From positions 2,816,501-2,880,500 of the forward strand of contig NZ_CP047045.1 in assembly GCF_009792355.1 (NCBI RefSeq): 64,000 nucleotides of DNA. Direction: 5' to 3'. The notes beneath the pieces were generated by a model. It saw nothing but the letters and a program-made list of their open reading frames with translations, ran no database searches and had not been told where the DNA came from. This DNA is from Terricaulis silvestris. Lineage in GTDB: Bacteria > Pseudomonadota > Alphaproteobacteria > Caulobacterales > Aquidulcibacteraceae. Of this stretch, positions 1 through 9,080 are shown piece by piece. Both the position numbers and the translations under genes were made by a program. The stretch's first letter is position 1; every line of letters starts with the position of its first letter.

Positions 1-152
1 TGCCGACCCAACACAACGGCGGCAACGATTTCGCCGATGGCGGTCCGGGCTTCTCGTTCCCGGTGTGGGAGTGGAACGGCACGACGTACGTGAACGCCAA
101 TCGCACCGTTGCGGACTCTGCATTGGGCGACGCCCGGTTCATTCCGAACTAA
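1..152 (+). CDS. C-terminal end of an unidentified protein (partial)
   Basis: An open frame enters from the left edge, with codons starting at base 3, and ends at a TAA at 150-152. It encodes about 49 residues rich in Gly, Asn and aromatics, with the end reading DARFIPN. The composition resembles the end of a secreted or surface protein, but I recognise no family. It is convergent with the SixA-like gene and the two stop codons share four bases. Whether the frame is a real gene depends on sequence to the left, but the open frame up to a clean shared stop supports it. Confidence 0.5.
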   Translation, partial: PTQHNGGNDFADGGPGFSFPVWEWNGTTYVNANRTVADSALGDARFIPN

Positions 153-646
153 TCGCGATCAGGCTTCCAAGCCGTCAGCAGACGCGGCCCCGCGGCGCGC
201 AGCAGTTCGCCGCGGATTTCAAACGCCGCGAATGCCGCGGTCGGAAAATGCGTGCTGAACTCGCGCGCGAGCTTGGAGCCGTCGTGGGCTTGATGCACCA
301 GCGTCGAGACCAATTCGCCGATGCCAGGATTGTGGCCAACCACCACGACGCTCTCCGCGTCGCTCGCGGTGAACGCGTCCCAAATGCCCTCAAGCGCGGC
401 ATGGTACAGCGCGTCTTCGATGCGCGTCTCCAGCGCGAAATTCTGCAAGCCGACCTCCGCCGTCTCCCGCGTGCGCTGCGCGCTGGAGACCAGCGCCAGC
501 ACAGGCTTCAGCCCCGCATCCTCCACGGCCGCGCCCGCCAGCGCCGCCTCGCGTTTGCCCCTGCCCGTCAGCCCGCGCGCTTCGTCGCTATCGGCCTCGT
601 GGGCGCGGACGGCTTTGGCGTGGCGGAACAAGATCAGCGTGCGCAT
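149..646 (-). CDS. SixA-like histidine phosphatase family protein
   Basis: The 165-aa protein belongs to the histidine phosphatase (phosphoglycerate mutase-like) superfamily, short SixA type. The phosphate-accepting RHAK motif is at residues 8-11. The arginine of SSAQRTRETA lies in the middle, and the second histidine sits in VVVGHNPGIGEL. SixA proteins remove phosphate from phosphohistidine in phosphotransfer proteins, but many relatives act on other phospho-substrates, so the target here is unknown. Length fits the family and there is no signal peptide, so it should be cytoplasmic. It is divergent from the lysyl-tRNA synthetase gene 92 bp away. Confidence 0.85.
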   Translation of the reverse strand: MRTLILFRHAKAVRAHEADSDEARGLTGRGKREAALAGAAVEDAGLKPVLALVSSAQRTRETAEVGLQNFALETRIEDALYHAALEGIWDAFTASDAESVVVVGHNPGIGELVSTLVHQAHDGSKLAREFSTHFPTAAFAAFEIRGELLRAAGPRLLTAWKPDRD

Positions 647-738
647 ATGGATGAATGTGCCTTTCCTCGCGCTCGCCGCAAAGGGCCGCTTGGCGAAAAT
701 GCCATGGGCGCGTTATCCGAAGAGTATGAGATTCGCTG

Positions 739-2328
739 ATGTCTGACCTCGCCACACTCGCCGCCGGCGCAAAGGCCTGGCCGTTCGAACAAGCCCGCCT
801 GGTGGCCGAGCGTCTGAAACGGCAGCCGAAGGACGTCGTCGTGTTCGAGACCGGCTACGGCCCCTCGGGCCTTCCGCACATCGGCACCTTCGGCGAAGTC
901 GTGCGAACCAGCATGGTCCGCCACGCCTTTCGCGTGCTCACGGACGACAAAATCGCGACCAAGATCATTTGCGTCTCGGATGACATGGACGGGATGCGCA
1001 AGATTCCGGATAACGTCCCGAACCACGCGCTGCTCGAACCTTACCTGCAACGGCCGCTGACCGACGTGCCCGATCCGTTCGGCACGCACGAAAGCTTCGC
1101 GCATCACAACAATGCGCGGCTGCGCGCGTTCCTGGATGGCTTTGGCTTCGAGTACGAGTTCAAGTCGGCGACCGAACTCTACAAGTCAGGCGCGTTCGAC
1201 GCGACGCTGCTGAAGGCGCTCCAAGTCTACGACAAGATCATGACGATCATGCTGCCGACGCTCGGCGAAGAGCGGCGTAAGACGTACAGCCCCTTCCTGC
1301 CGATCTCGGCGAAGAGCGGCCGCGTGCTCTACGTGCCGATGAAAAAGATTGACGCCGCCAACGGCACGGTGACGTTCGACGACGAAGACGGCGAAGAGAT
1401 CACGCAAACCGTCACCGGCGGCCGCGCCAAGATGCAGTGGAAGCCGGATTTCGGCATGCGTTGGGCGGCGCTCGGCGTCGATTTCGAAATGTTCGGCAAG
1501 GATCACCAGCCGAACCAGCCGGTCTATGCGAAGATTTGCCAAGCGCTCGGCGTCGAGCCGCCGATTAACTATGTCTATGAGCTCTTCCTCGATCAGCACG
1601 GCGAGAAGATCTCAAAGTCGAAGGGCAACGGCATCTCGATCGAGCAATGGCTCGCCTACGCCGCGCCGGAAAGCCTCTCGCTGTACAACTTCCAGAAGCC
1701 GAGAACGGCGAAGAAGCTCTATTTCGACGTCATCCCGAAGGCGGTGGACGAGTATCTCACATTCGTCGATGCCTACCAGAAGCAGAATGACGCCGAACGG
1801 CTCGAGAATCCTGCTTGGCACATTCATTCCGGCAAACCGCCGACCAACGCATCACCAATCTCGTTCGCGCTGCTCATGAACCTCGTCTCCGCGTCGAACG
1901 CCGAGACGAAGGATCAGATCTGGGCCTTCATTCGCAAATACGCGCCAGGCGCCACGCCGCAAACGCACCCGTTCCTGGACACCCTCACCGATTACGCACT
2001 CCGTTATTTCAACGACTTCGTGAAGCCGACGAAGCAATTCCGGGCCGCCACCGACAAGGAACGCGCGGCGTTCGAAGACATGATCAAGCGCCTCGACGCA
2101 TTGCCAGCGGATGTCACCGACGGCGAAGCGATCCAGGCCGAGGTCTACGCCGTCGGCAAGGAGCATGGATTCGAGCCGCTGCGCGACTGGTTCAAGGCGC
2201 TCTACGAAGTGCTGTTCGGCGTAGAAAGCGGCCCCCGCTTCGGCCAGTTCGCTGCAATCTTTGGCGTGCGCGAAACCGCGGCGCTGCTGCGCAAAGGGCT
2301 GGCGGGCGAGCTCTTGAAAGCGGCCTAA
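739..2328 (+). CDS. lysS: Lysyl-tRNA synthetase, class I
   Basis: This 529-aa enzyme charges tRNA-Lys with lysine at the cost of ATP. It is a class I synthetase: the HIGH-type motif is PHIGT around residues 46-50 and the KMSKS-type loop is KISKS at about 290-294. This fold is unrelated to the class II LysRS of E. coli. It is usual in archaea, many alphaproteobacteria and spirochetes. Length matches the family. The gene stands alone, divergent from the SixA-like gene and convergent with a small zinc-ribbon-like gene, with four shared bases at the stops. The ATG at 739 is the first good start, although its ribosome binding site is weak. Confidence 0.95.
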   Translation: MSDLATLAAGAKAWPFEQARLVAERLKRQPKDVVVFETGYGPSGLPHIGTFGEVVRTSMVRHAFRVLTDDKIATKIICVSDDMDGMRKIPDNVPNHALLEPYLQRPLTDVPDPFGTHESFAHHNNARLRAFLDGFGFEYEFKSATELYKSGAFDATLLKALQVYDKIMTIMLPTLGEERRKTYSPFLPISAKSGRVLYVPMKKIDAANGTVTFDDEDGEEITQTVTGGRAKMQWKPDFGMRWAALGVDFEMFGKDHQPNQPVYAKICQALGVEPPINYVYELFLDQHGEKISKSKGNGISIEQWLAYAAPESLSLYNFQKPRTAKKLYFDVIPKAVDEYLTFVDAYQKQNDAERLENPAWHIHSGKPPTNASPISFALLMNLVSASNAETKDQIWAFIRKYAPGATPQTHPFLDTLTDYALRYFNDFVKPTKQFRAATDKERAAFEDMIKRLDALPADVTDGEAIQAEVYAVGKEHGFEPLRDWFKALYEVLFGVESGPRFGQFAAIFGVRETAALLRKGLAGELLKAA

Positions 2329-2570
2329 GCCGCGTTCGACGCTTTCGTCGTGGGGTTCTGCACCAGCCTGAACGTCGGCACACTCCGCCCATGCCAACGC
2401 TCCACCACTTCGCCACAGACTTGGCATTCGAATATGCCAATGTCCTTGATCGGCAGCTGCGCCTCGGCGCGCTCATACTTGGCGCCGCACGCGCAGGCCA
2501 CGCAGGCGGAATAAGCAGGAAGAGGCACGGGCAAACTCCGTCTGCACCATGGCTGGATCAGCGTTACCAA
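2325..2570 (-). CDS. Small zinc-ribbon-like hypothetical protein
   Basis: This 81-aa frame has a CACG pair near residues 26-29 and a CQVCG pair near 49-53. Together they form a likely four-cysteine zinc site. The tail [15 protein letters not shown] resembles short hypothetical proteins found across alphaproteobacteria, in which a Cys-x-x-Cys knuckle is followed by a Trp-Asn/His-Gly strand. The first 20 or so residues look less conserved, so a later start is possible. Function is unknown. The gene shares four bases at its stop with lysS. Confidence 0.6.
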   Translation of the reverse strand: MVTLIQPWCRRSLPVPLPAYSACVACACGAKYERAEAQLPIKDIGIFECQVCGEVVERWHGRSVPTFRLVQNPTTKASNAA

Positions 2571-2600
2571 AGCATTGTGTAATGCGCCCTTCGTTTCGTG

Positions 2601-4013
2601 TCAGCCGTTCAACGCACGCTCCGCGCGCCACGCCGCGATGACCGCACTAGCGCTGCGGTCGATATCGGCCTCAGTCGTGCCCGCGCCAATCACTGAAACG
2701 CGGATGATCTGCCGCCCGCCCCAAACAGCCCCGCCAACGAAGCACTCACCCTCGCGCTGGATGCGCGCTATGGCGCGTTGTGTCAGGGCATCGGCGCGTT
2801 CGCCGTCGAAATCCGTCCCGCAACGCACCGCGACTTGGTTCAGCACGACCTCATTCATAATCTCGATATCGCCTTCGCTCGCGAGCCGATCGGCCATCCG
2901 CCGCGCCAACGCGCAGTGGCCACTGACCATGTCCGCGACGCCGGTGCGACCGAGCGATTTGATCATCGCCCAGGTCCCGAACCCACGCGCCCGGCGCGAC
3001 AACTCCGGCACGTAGTCCGCAGGATGGCGCTCATTGCCCTCAGGCAGATAGCTCGCCGCGATCAGCATGGCCCGGCGATGGGCGTCGCGGTCGCGCACGA
3101 TGGCGTAGCCGCTGTCGTATGGCGTCTGCAGCCACTTGTGCCCGTCAGTGCCCCACGAATCCGCCAACTCAACCCCAGCCCCAAGCGACGCCAACTCACG
3201 CGAAGCGCGCGCCCACAGGCCAAACGCGCCATCGACATGCAGCCAGGCGCCCTTTTGCTTGGCGATTGGCGCTATTTCAATGAACGGATCGAACGCGCCG
3301 GAATTGATGTGCCCCGCTTGGGCAATGGCGATGATCGGGCCGTCCAGGTTTCGCATCGCCGCTTCAAACGCCTCGGCGCGCATGCAGCCCTCGCGGTTGA
3401 TGGCCACGGACACGACGCGCGACGTGCCGAGACCGAGGTATTTGAGAGCGGAAAAGACCGTCGAATGCGCCTCTTCGCCGAGCACAACATGGATCGGCGG
3501 CGCGCCGAACAAGCCTTGCGCTTCGCAATCCCAGCCGGCGCGGCGCAGCACCTCACCGCGCGCCGCCGCCAAACAGGTGAAATTCGCGATGGTGGCGCCG
3601 GTGACGAAGCCGACAGAACTCTCGCGCGGCAGGTCGAGCAGATCGAGCAGCCACTGCCCCGCAACCTCTTCGATCGCCGATGCAGACGGCGTCGCGTGTG
3701 CATTGCCAGTGTTCTGCGCCCATGTGCTGGTGAGCCAGTCGACAGCCATCCCCGCCGGCGCGGACGCGCCGATCACCCAGCCGAAGAAGCGCGGGCCCGT
3801 CATGGCGGCGAGCCCCGGTTCGGCGCGCTCGATCAGCTCCGTAACCAGAGCATCAATGCTCGCGCCGCGCTCGGGAATAGCGCCGCCAAGCCGCTCAAGC
3901 ATGTCCGCGTAGCCGATCTCAGGACGATGCGACCGCGCCGGCGCACCTGCTCGATATGCGGCGGCGTATTCCGCGATCCGCGTCAGCACGCTGGCAAAGT
4001 CGTTCTGGGTCAT
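2601..4013 (-). CDS. PLP-dependent group II decarboxylase family protein
   Basis: The 470-aa protein is a fold-type I PLP enzyme of the group II decarboxylase family, which includes aromatic-L-amino-acid, glutamate and histidine decarboxylases. The cofactor-binding HVDGAFG motif is present, and the Schiff-base lysine lies in the signature SWGTDGHKW. The N-terminal GPRFFGWVIGASAP segment is typical of bacterial members annotated as pyridoxal-dependent decarboxylases or aminotransferases. Substrate cannot be assigned. An ATG at 4013 preceded by GGAG supports the start. It is divergent from the glycosyltransferase gene. Confidence 0.85.
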   Translation of the reverse strand: MTQNDFASVLTRIAEYAAAYRAGAPARSHRPEIGYADMLERLGGAIPERGASIDALVTELIERAEPGLAAMTGPRFFGWVIGASAPAGMAVDWLTSTWAQNTGNAHATPSASAIEEVAGQWLLDLLDLPRESSVGFVTGATIANFTCLAAARGEVLRRAGWDCEAQGLFGAPPIHVVLGEEAHSTVFSALKYLGLGTSRVVSVAINREGCMRAEAFEAAMRNLDGPIIAIAQAGHINSGAFDPFIEIAPIAKQKGAWLHVDGAFGLWARASRELASLGAGVELADSWGTDGHKWLQTPYDSGYAIVRDRDAHRRAMLIAASYLPEGNERHPADYVPELSRRARGFGTWAMIKSLGRTGVADMVSGHCALARRMADRLASEGDIEIMNEVVLNQVAVRCGTDFDGERADALTQRAIARIQREGECFVGGAVWGGRQIIRVSVIGAGTTEADIDRSASAVIAAWRAERALNG

Positions 4014-4120
4014 GCGCGCTCCATTTGATGTCGTCCTGTACTCTGCAGTCGACCGCCGCGCGAGGCGCGCGAAGGGCAGATGGCGCTTTCCCTTTTGAGT
4101 TGTATCTTGACAACCCTTCG

Positions 4121-4148
4121 TTGGTTGTGAGTAACCACCTCCTACAAT
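4121..4148 (+). promoter_or_regulatory. Possible promoter of the glycosyltransferase gene
   Basis: A TACAAT hexamer at 4143-4148 is preceded by TTGGTT at 4121-4126 with a 16-bp spacer. Transcription would begin only a few bases before the ATG at 4163, so the message may be nearly leaderless, which fits the absence of a ribosome binding site. A TTGACA at 4107-4112 lies too far from this -10. This is an inference from sequence only. Confidence 0.3.
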
Positions 4149-4162
4149 CCTGTGTTGAGCCG

Positions 4163-5599
4163 ATGGGGATGGATGGGGGCGAGCCTCGGTTAGACGGCCT
4201 GCGTCCCGTGGCGACTGTCAGCGCCGCGGAGTTGGACGCCGCGCGCCTCGCCTTTCACCGCGCCTTCCCCGCACGCTCGTCCAAGCGCGTGTTTTTTGCG
4301 ACGCAGGTCCTCGCGCTCACCGCGCTGATAGGCTTGATCGTCTGGGCGTTTGCGGCGGCCCCTGCGCTTTCATTCGAAGTCGCGCATATCGCGGCGCTCT
4401 GCTTGTTCGCGCTCGCCATTGGCTTGCGTTTGGTAGCAGCGGCCAGCTTGGCGCCGATCTTGTGGCGGTTAGCTAAGCCGCAGCAATGGCCAGTCTATAC
4501 GGTGTTGTGCCCACTCTACCGTGAAGCAAATATAGTCCCTGACCTGGTGGCCGCGCTCAATGCGCTGGACTACCCGGCGAACGCACTCGATGTGAAGCTA
4601 TTGGTAGAGGGCGACGACGTCGATACGATCGCAGCGGCGCTAGCCGCTTCAAGCGCGCCGCATATTGAAATCGTGATCGTACCGGCGGCAGCGCCGCGGA
4701 CCAAACCGAAAGCACTCAATGTCGGTTTAGCCCGCGCGCGCGGCGAGTTTGTCGTCGTCTACGACGCGGAGGATCGTCCGCACCCGCAACAGCTGCTCGC
4801 GGCTCTGGGCGCATTTGAGGACGGCGACGGCAGGTTAGCCTGCGTGCAGGCTCCGCTCGTGATCGATAATGCCGACGCTAACTGGATCGCGCGCCAGTTC
4901 GCCTCCGAGTATGCCATCCAGTTTCGCGAAGTATTGCCTCTGCTGGCGCGCATGCGCGTACCCGTATCGCTCGGCGGCTCCAGCAATCACTTCCGCACCG
5001 AAGCGTTGCGCACGGTCGGCGGCTGGGACAGCTACAACGTCACTGAAGATGCCGACCTGGGCTATCGCTTCGCCCGCGACGGCTATCGCATCGATGTGAT
5101 CGGTCCACCGACTTACGAAGAGGCGCCGGTCACGTTCGCAGCCTGGCTCAATCAACGCACGCGCTGGATAAAGGGACACATGCAAACGTGGCTCGTGCTG
5201 ATGCGCGATCCGATCCGGACGGCGCGGGAAATGGGCGTGGTGTCCTTCGCTATGATGCACCTGATGCTTAGCGGCGGGCTGGTCGCGGCGTTCCTGCACG
5301 GGCCGATCGCTTGCGTGATCGCGATCGCCGCGCTTTCGCCCTACACGCTGCTCACCCCAGCAGATTTCGTGCTGGCGCTCTGCGGCTATTGCGTCGCCAT
5401 CTTCGCCGCACTTACGGCTTGCGCCTTGTCAAATAGTTTGAGTCACGCCCGAGCGGCGTTGACTATGCCGGCTTACTGGCCGCTCGCATCTATTGCCGCA
5501 TATCGCGCGCTATTCGCTTTACTGTTTCGCCCGCACCGTTGGGCCAAGACCGCCCACGGCGTGTCGCCGCGCATACGTATGCTCGACCCGGCGCGTTAA
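4163..5599 (+). CDS. Membrane-bound family 2 glycosyltransferase
   Basis: With the start at 4163 the protein has 478 aa. Two hydrophobic segments near residues 40-100 precede a GT-A domain: TVLCPLYREANIV opens the fold and DAEDRPHP carries the metal-binding acidic pair. EDADLGYRFA is the TED-like base motif and NQRTRWIKGHMQTW is the Q-x-x-RW motif of processive BcsA-like enzymes. More hydrophobic segments follow. It probably moves sugars from nucleotide donors to a lipid or polymer acceptor at the inner membrane; product unknown. The frame is open upstream to 3956, but that part looks non-coding. ATG 4169 is an alternative start. Its stop is shared with the aldolase gene. Confidence 0.85.
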   Translation: MGMDGGEPRLDGLRPVATVSAAELDAARLAFHRAFPARSSKRVFFATQVLALTALIGLIVWAFAAAPALSFEVAHIAALCLFALAIGLRLVAAASLAPILWRLAKPQQWPVYTVLCPLYREANIVPDLVAALNALDYPANALDVKLLVEGDDVDTIAAALAASSAPHIEIVIVPAAAPRTKPKALNVGLARARGEFVVVYDAEDRPHPQQLLAALGAFEDGDGRLACVQAPLVIDNADANWIARQFASEYAIQFREVLPLLARMRVPVSLGGSSNHFRTEALRTVGGWDSYNVTEDADLGYRFARDGYRIDVIGPPTYEEAPVTFAAWLNQRTRWIKGHMQTWLVLMRDPIRTAREMGVVSFAMMHLMLSGGLVAAFLHGPIACVIAIAALSPYTLLTPADFVLALCGYCVAIFAALTACALSNSLSHARAALTMPAYWPLASIAAYRALFALLFRPHRWAKTAHGVSPRIRMLDPAR

Positions 5600-6612
5600 C
5601 GCAGCGACACGAGCAAGGCGCACATCCTTTTGACGTCGGCCTCGTCCTGGTTCCAGGAAACGACTAGGCGCGCTTCGCCTGATCCCTCCTCGGCCCAATC
5701 GTAGAAATCGGCGCCACCGGCGCGCAACTTGGCCAAGCCCGCCACGCCCGGCTTGATGAAGACCTGGTTGCTCTCGACGGGCGCGGACAGAAACGGCGCT
5801 GCTGCTTCGCCCAGTTGCGCGGCCAATGCATTGGCGCGCTCCGCCAAGCGGAGCCAAAGCCCACCTTCGAAATACGCCAACAATTGCGCCGCCGCGTAGC
5901 GTCCCTTGCAGAACAGGTGTCCGCCGCGCTTGCGGCGGCGCGCGATCTCTTCGGCACGATAGAGATCGAAGCAAACGATAGCCTCGGCGGCGAGCGCGCC
6001 ATTCTTCGTCGCTCCAAACGACAGCACGCCGACGCCGCCGCGCCAGGAAATGTCAGCGGGGGCGCATCTGAGCGCCACCAGCGCGTTCGCGAACCGCGCG
6101 CCATCCATGTGCAGCGCAATACCGGCTTCTTTGGCAATAGCGCCGAGCGCTGCGACCTCGTCTGGGCGGTAGATCGCCCCGCGTTCGGTGGCTTGTGAGA
6201 TTGAAGCGGCGGCGGGTTGGATCGAGTGAATGCCGCGTGCATTGCGCGCGATGCCCTCCTTCAACGCCACCGCCGACATTTTGGCGTGCGCGCCTTCCAC
6301 CAAAACCAGCTTGGCGCCGCCGGAATAGAATTCCGGCGCGCCGCATTCGTCGCAGGCGATGTGCGCTTCGGCGTGACATATGATGCCGCCCCATGGCGGC
6401 GTCACGCTTGCGAGCGCGATCGAGTTCGCCGCGGTACCTGTCGCCACAGTGAAGACGCGCACCTCGCGTTCGAACACTTCACCGAATTTTTCGTCCAGCT
6501 GCTTTGACCACGGATCTTCGCCGTACGCCGCGACAGGCTTGTCGTTTACGGCGCTCAGTGCAGCCAAAATCTCCGGCGCGGCTGCGGCAGTGTTGTCGGA
6601 ACGAAAGTTCAT
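5596..6612 (-). CDS. Low-specificity L-threonine aldolase family protein
   Basis: The 338-aa protein is a fold-type I PLP enzyme of the threonine aldolase/beta-eliminating lyase family, which splits threonine or allo-threonine into glycine and acetaldehyde. The N-terminus MNFRSDNTA matches the family's F-x-SDN opening. HMDGARFANA is the cofactor-binding Asp motif, and the catalytic lysine lies in LSFGATKNGAL. I chose ATG 6612 over the longer frame because the family motif starts there and a GAGGTG ribosome site precedes it. It could feed glycine supply, and it is distinct from the threonine-synthesis genes 6 kb away. Confidence 0.9.
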   Translation of the reverse strand: MNFRSDNTAAAAPEILAALSAVNDKPVAAYGEDPWSKQLDEKFGEVFEREVRVFTVATGTAANSIALASVTPPWGGIICHAEAHIACDECGAPEFYSGGAKLVLVEGAHAKMSAVALKEGIARNARGIHSIQPAAASISQATERGAIYRPDEVAALGAIAKEAGIALHMDGARFANALVALRCAPADISWRGGVGVLSFGATKNGALAAEAIVCFDLYRAEEIARRRKRGGHLFCKGRYAAAQLLAYFEGGLWLRLAERANALAAQLGEAAAPFLSAPVESNQVFIKPGVAGLAKLRAGGADFYDWAEEGSGEARLVVSWNQDEADVKRMCALLVSLR

Positions 6613-6773
6613 GTCTCTTTCACCTCTGGCCGCCGCGCGGCAATATCTCATTCACGCTTACACGCACGGACAGTCAATATTCGTTTCAAAACGACACGAA
6701 ACGCAACGCGTGCGAACGCTTGCTTTACAGAGCCGCGATAGTCTTACCGTGAAATTATCCATCGGGGTGGGCG

Positions 6774-9080
6774 TTGCAATACTTCATCAACCATGCGGCG
6801 ATCGAACGCGCGGCAGAAGAAGCCTTCACGGGCCCGCGCGCACGATACGTGCTGTTCGGCGTGATTGCGCTTGCCGCCGCCGCCGCCGCTGGCCTCGCTG
6901 TTGGCGCCATTTGGCTAGGCCTCGCGCTGCTTGTTGACGCCGGCCGCAACGCGTTCGCTGCACGGCTGCAAGATTTTTCAGTCGCGCAAATGCGCGCTGC
7001 TCACCTGGCGCTCGATATAGTGAGTGCAACGAGCTTGGTGTGCGCACCGGCAATCGCGTGGTATGCGCGCGGCGAACTCGGTGTCGCGTTGGCCGTCGCC
7101 ATGTTGTTCGTGTTGTTGACGCACACTGCCTTCAGCGCCCGCCGGGGCCGCATGCACACATTGGCCGCCTGCACCCCGTACGCTTTCGTGGGTCTGGTTT
7201 TCCTGCTCGAGGCCGCCGCCGCGGACGCCTTTTGGCTCATCACCGCGTGCGCCCTGATGGTCGGTTATGCCTTCGCCGCGACGTTGCATCACAGCCACCG
7301 CGCCGCCCATGCCCGCATGCAAGACGCCGAATGGGTGCGTCAGCTCAACATGAGCTTCGGCGACGCCGCATCCGCGGCCTGGGAGATCGATTTCACGCGC
7401 GAACGCCTCGTCGGCGCGCCGCGGCTTGCGGCCCTGCTCGGCCGCCCGGTCACCTATCGCGACGTAGTCGAGAACGGATGCTTTGCACCCGCCGCTGACA
7501 AAGCCCTGGTCAGCGCCGCGTTTGCGCCTTCGCGCGGCGCGGTGCGCCGCATCGCGCTGGAACACGAAGTGCTTGGCGCCGATGGGTCACGCAGGCGCGT
7601 GCGTCATCAGGGCTTCGTTCGCACCACGCCGGACGGCGCGCCCGTCCGCCTCACCTGTGTCACCCGCGACGCAGCCGCTGTCGCCGCCAGCCCGGCTTTG
7701 CCGCGCGATGTTACCGAGGCTGCAGCCGCCGCTCTCGTTTCGCAGAATGAGCAACTCAAGACACTCAGCAACGAACTTACGGCGAATTTTGACGACATCA
7801 TTGCCGACGCCGGCGGAACGCTAGCGCAAATTCTGCGAACGTTGGCGGAACGCAGCCCTATGGTCGAGCGCGGCATCGACGATCTCGCGCACGCGCGCGA
7901 CGACGCGGAAACAGCCAATCTGGCCAAATCGCAATTCCTCGCCAATATGAGTCACGAGTTGCGCACGCCTCTGAACGCCATCATCGGCTACGCCGAGATG
8001 TTGCAGGAGGATGCTGAAGATAGCGGCGACAAGGCGACCGTACAGGATCTCAACCGCATCCTCACCGCCGCCAAGCATTTGCTCAGCCTCATCAACGAAA
8101 TCCTCGATCTCTCCAAGATCGAATCCGGACGCATGGATGTGACCGCCGCGCCGTTCGACGCCACCGACATGCTGAAGGATTTGATCGAAACTGTGCGTCC
8201 GATCGCCGAGCAAAACGGAAATACGCTCCGGCTCAACGCAGCCTACGTGCGCGCGGTCAACAGCGACTCGATGAAGCTCGGACAGTGCGTCCTCAATCTG
8301 CTCTCGAACGCCGCCAAGTTCACCAAGAACGGTCGCATCGACATCGAACTCAGCCAGCGCGCGTGCAACGGCGTCGAACAAGTGTTCATTGTGGTGCGCG
8401 ACACCGGCATTGGCATGTCCAAAGAGCACATGTCGCGCCTGTTCCAGCCGTTCGTGCAGGCCGATCCTTCCATCACACAGCAATATGGCGGCACCGGCCT
8501 AGGTCTCACCATCACGCGGCGTTTCGCGCAGTTGCTCGGCGGCGATGTCACCGTGCAAAGCGCGCTGGGCGAAGGCGCGGCATTCACGCTCCACGTTCCA
8601 GTTGATTTCTCTGATGCCTCCGCCGCGCTGGGCGCCGCCGCCAAGATCGACGAAGTCCAAGGCGCCGAGGGCGCGCCGCTTGTCATCGTCATCGAAGATG
8701 AACCGGACGCCCGCGAACTCGCCGCCCGCGCCCTGACGCGCGCCGGCTTCGCCGTGCAAGGCGTCGGCGGTGGCGAGGCAGGCCTGGCGCTCGCGCGCGC
8801 CAAGTCTCCGGCATTGGTGCTGCTCGACATCTTCCTGCCTGATCGATCAGGCTGGCGCGTGCTGCAAAGCCTGAAGCACGATCCGAAAACGCAAGACATC
8901 CCGGTCGTCGTGCTCTCCGTGAACGAGGACCGCGCTCACGCGCTCGCACTCGGCGCAGCCGAACATATCGTCAAGCCCGCCGACCGCGACATGCTCGCGG
9001 CCACCGTGATGCGCTTCGCGCGCTTGCCGGCACGCCAAGAAGCAGCGCCCAGCCCAACCGCACAAAAGGCAGCGAGCTAG
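6774..9080 (+). CDS. Hybrid sensor histidine kinase with C-terminal receiver
   Basis: This 768-aa protein has about four N-terminal membrane segments (residues 20-160) and a PAS-like region around 190-310. A short helical linker leads to a HisKA domain with phospho-acceptor His394 in MSHELRTPLNAIIGY. The ATPase domain has its N-box in LNLLSNAAKFT, plus DTGIGM and GGTGLGLTI. The C-terminal receiver has Asp685 in LLDIFLPDRSG. There is no phosphotransfer domain or DNA-binding partner next to it, so it is an orphan hybrid kinase. The start is TTG at 6774, preceded by GGGGTGGG, with no in-frame ATG nearby. It shares its stop with the M20 peptidase gene. Confidence 0.9.
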   Translation: MQYFINHAAIERAAEEAFTGPRARYVLFGVIALAAAAAAGLAVGAIWLGLALLVDAGRNAFAARLQDFSVAQMRAAHLALDIVSATSLVCAPAIAWYARGELGVALAVAMLFVLLTHTAFSARRGRMHTLAACTPYAFVGLVFLLEAAAADAFWLITACALMVGYAFAATLHHSHRAAHARMQDAEWVRQLNMSFGDAASAAWEIDFTRERLVGAPRLAALLGRPVTYRDVVENGCFAPAADKALVSAAFAPSRGAVRRIALEHEVLGADGSRRRVRHQGFVRTTPDGAPVRLTCVTRDAAAVAASPALPRDVTEAAAAALVSQNEQLKTLSNELTANFDDIIADAGGTLAQILRTLAERSPMVERGIDDLAHARDDAETANLAKSQFLANMSHELRTPLNAIIGYAEMLQEDAEDSGDKATVQDLNRILTAAKHLLSLINEILDLSKIESGRMDVTAAPFDATDMLKDLIETVRPIAEQNGNTLRLNAAYVRAVNSDSMKLGQCVLNLLSNAAKFTKNGRIDIELSQRACNGVEQVFIVVRDTGIGMSKEHMSRLFQPFVQADPSITQQYGGTGLGLTITRRFAQLLGGDVTVQSALGEGAAFTLHVPVDFSDASAALGAAAKIDEVQGAEGAPLVIVIEDEPDARELAARALTRAGFAVQGVGGGEAGLALARAKSPALVLLDIFLPDRSGWRVLQSLKHDPKTQDIPVVVLSVNEDRAHALALGAAEHIVKPADRDMLAATVMRFARLPARQEAAPSPTAQKAAS

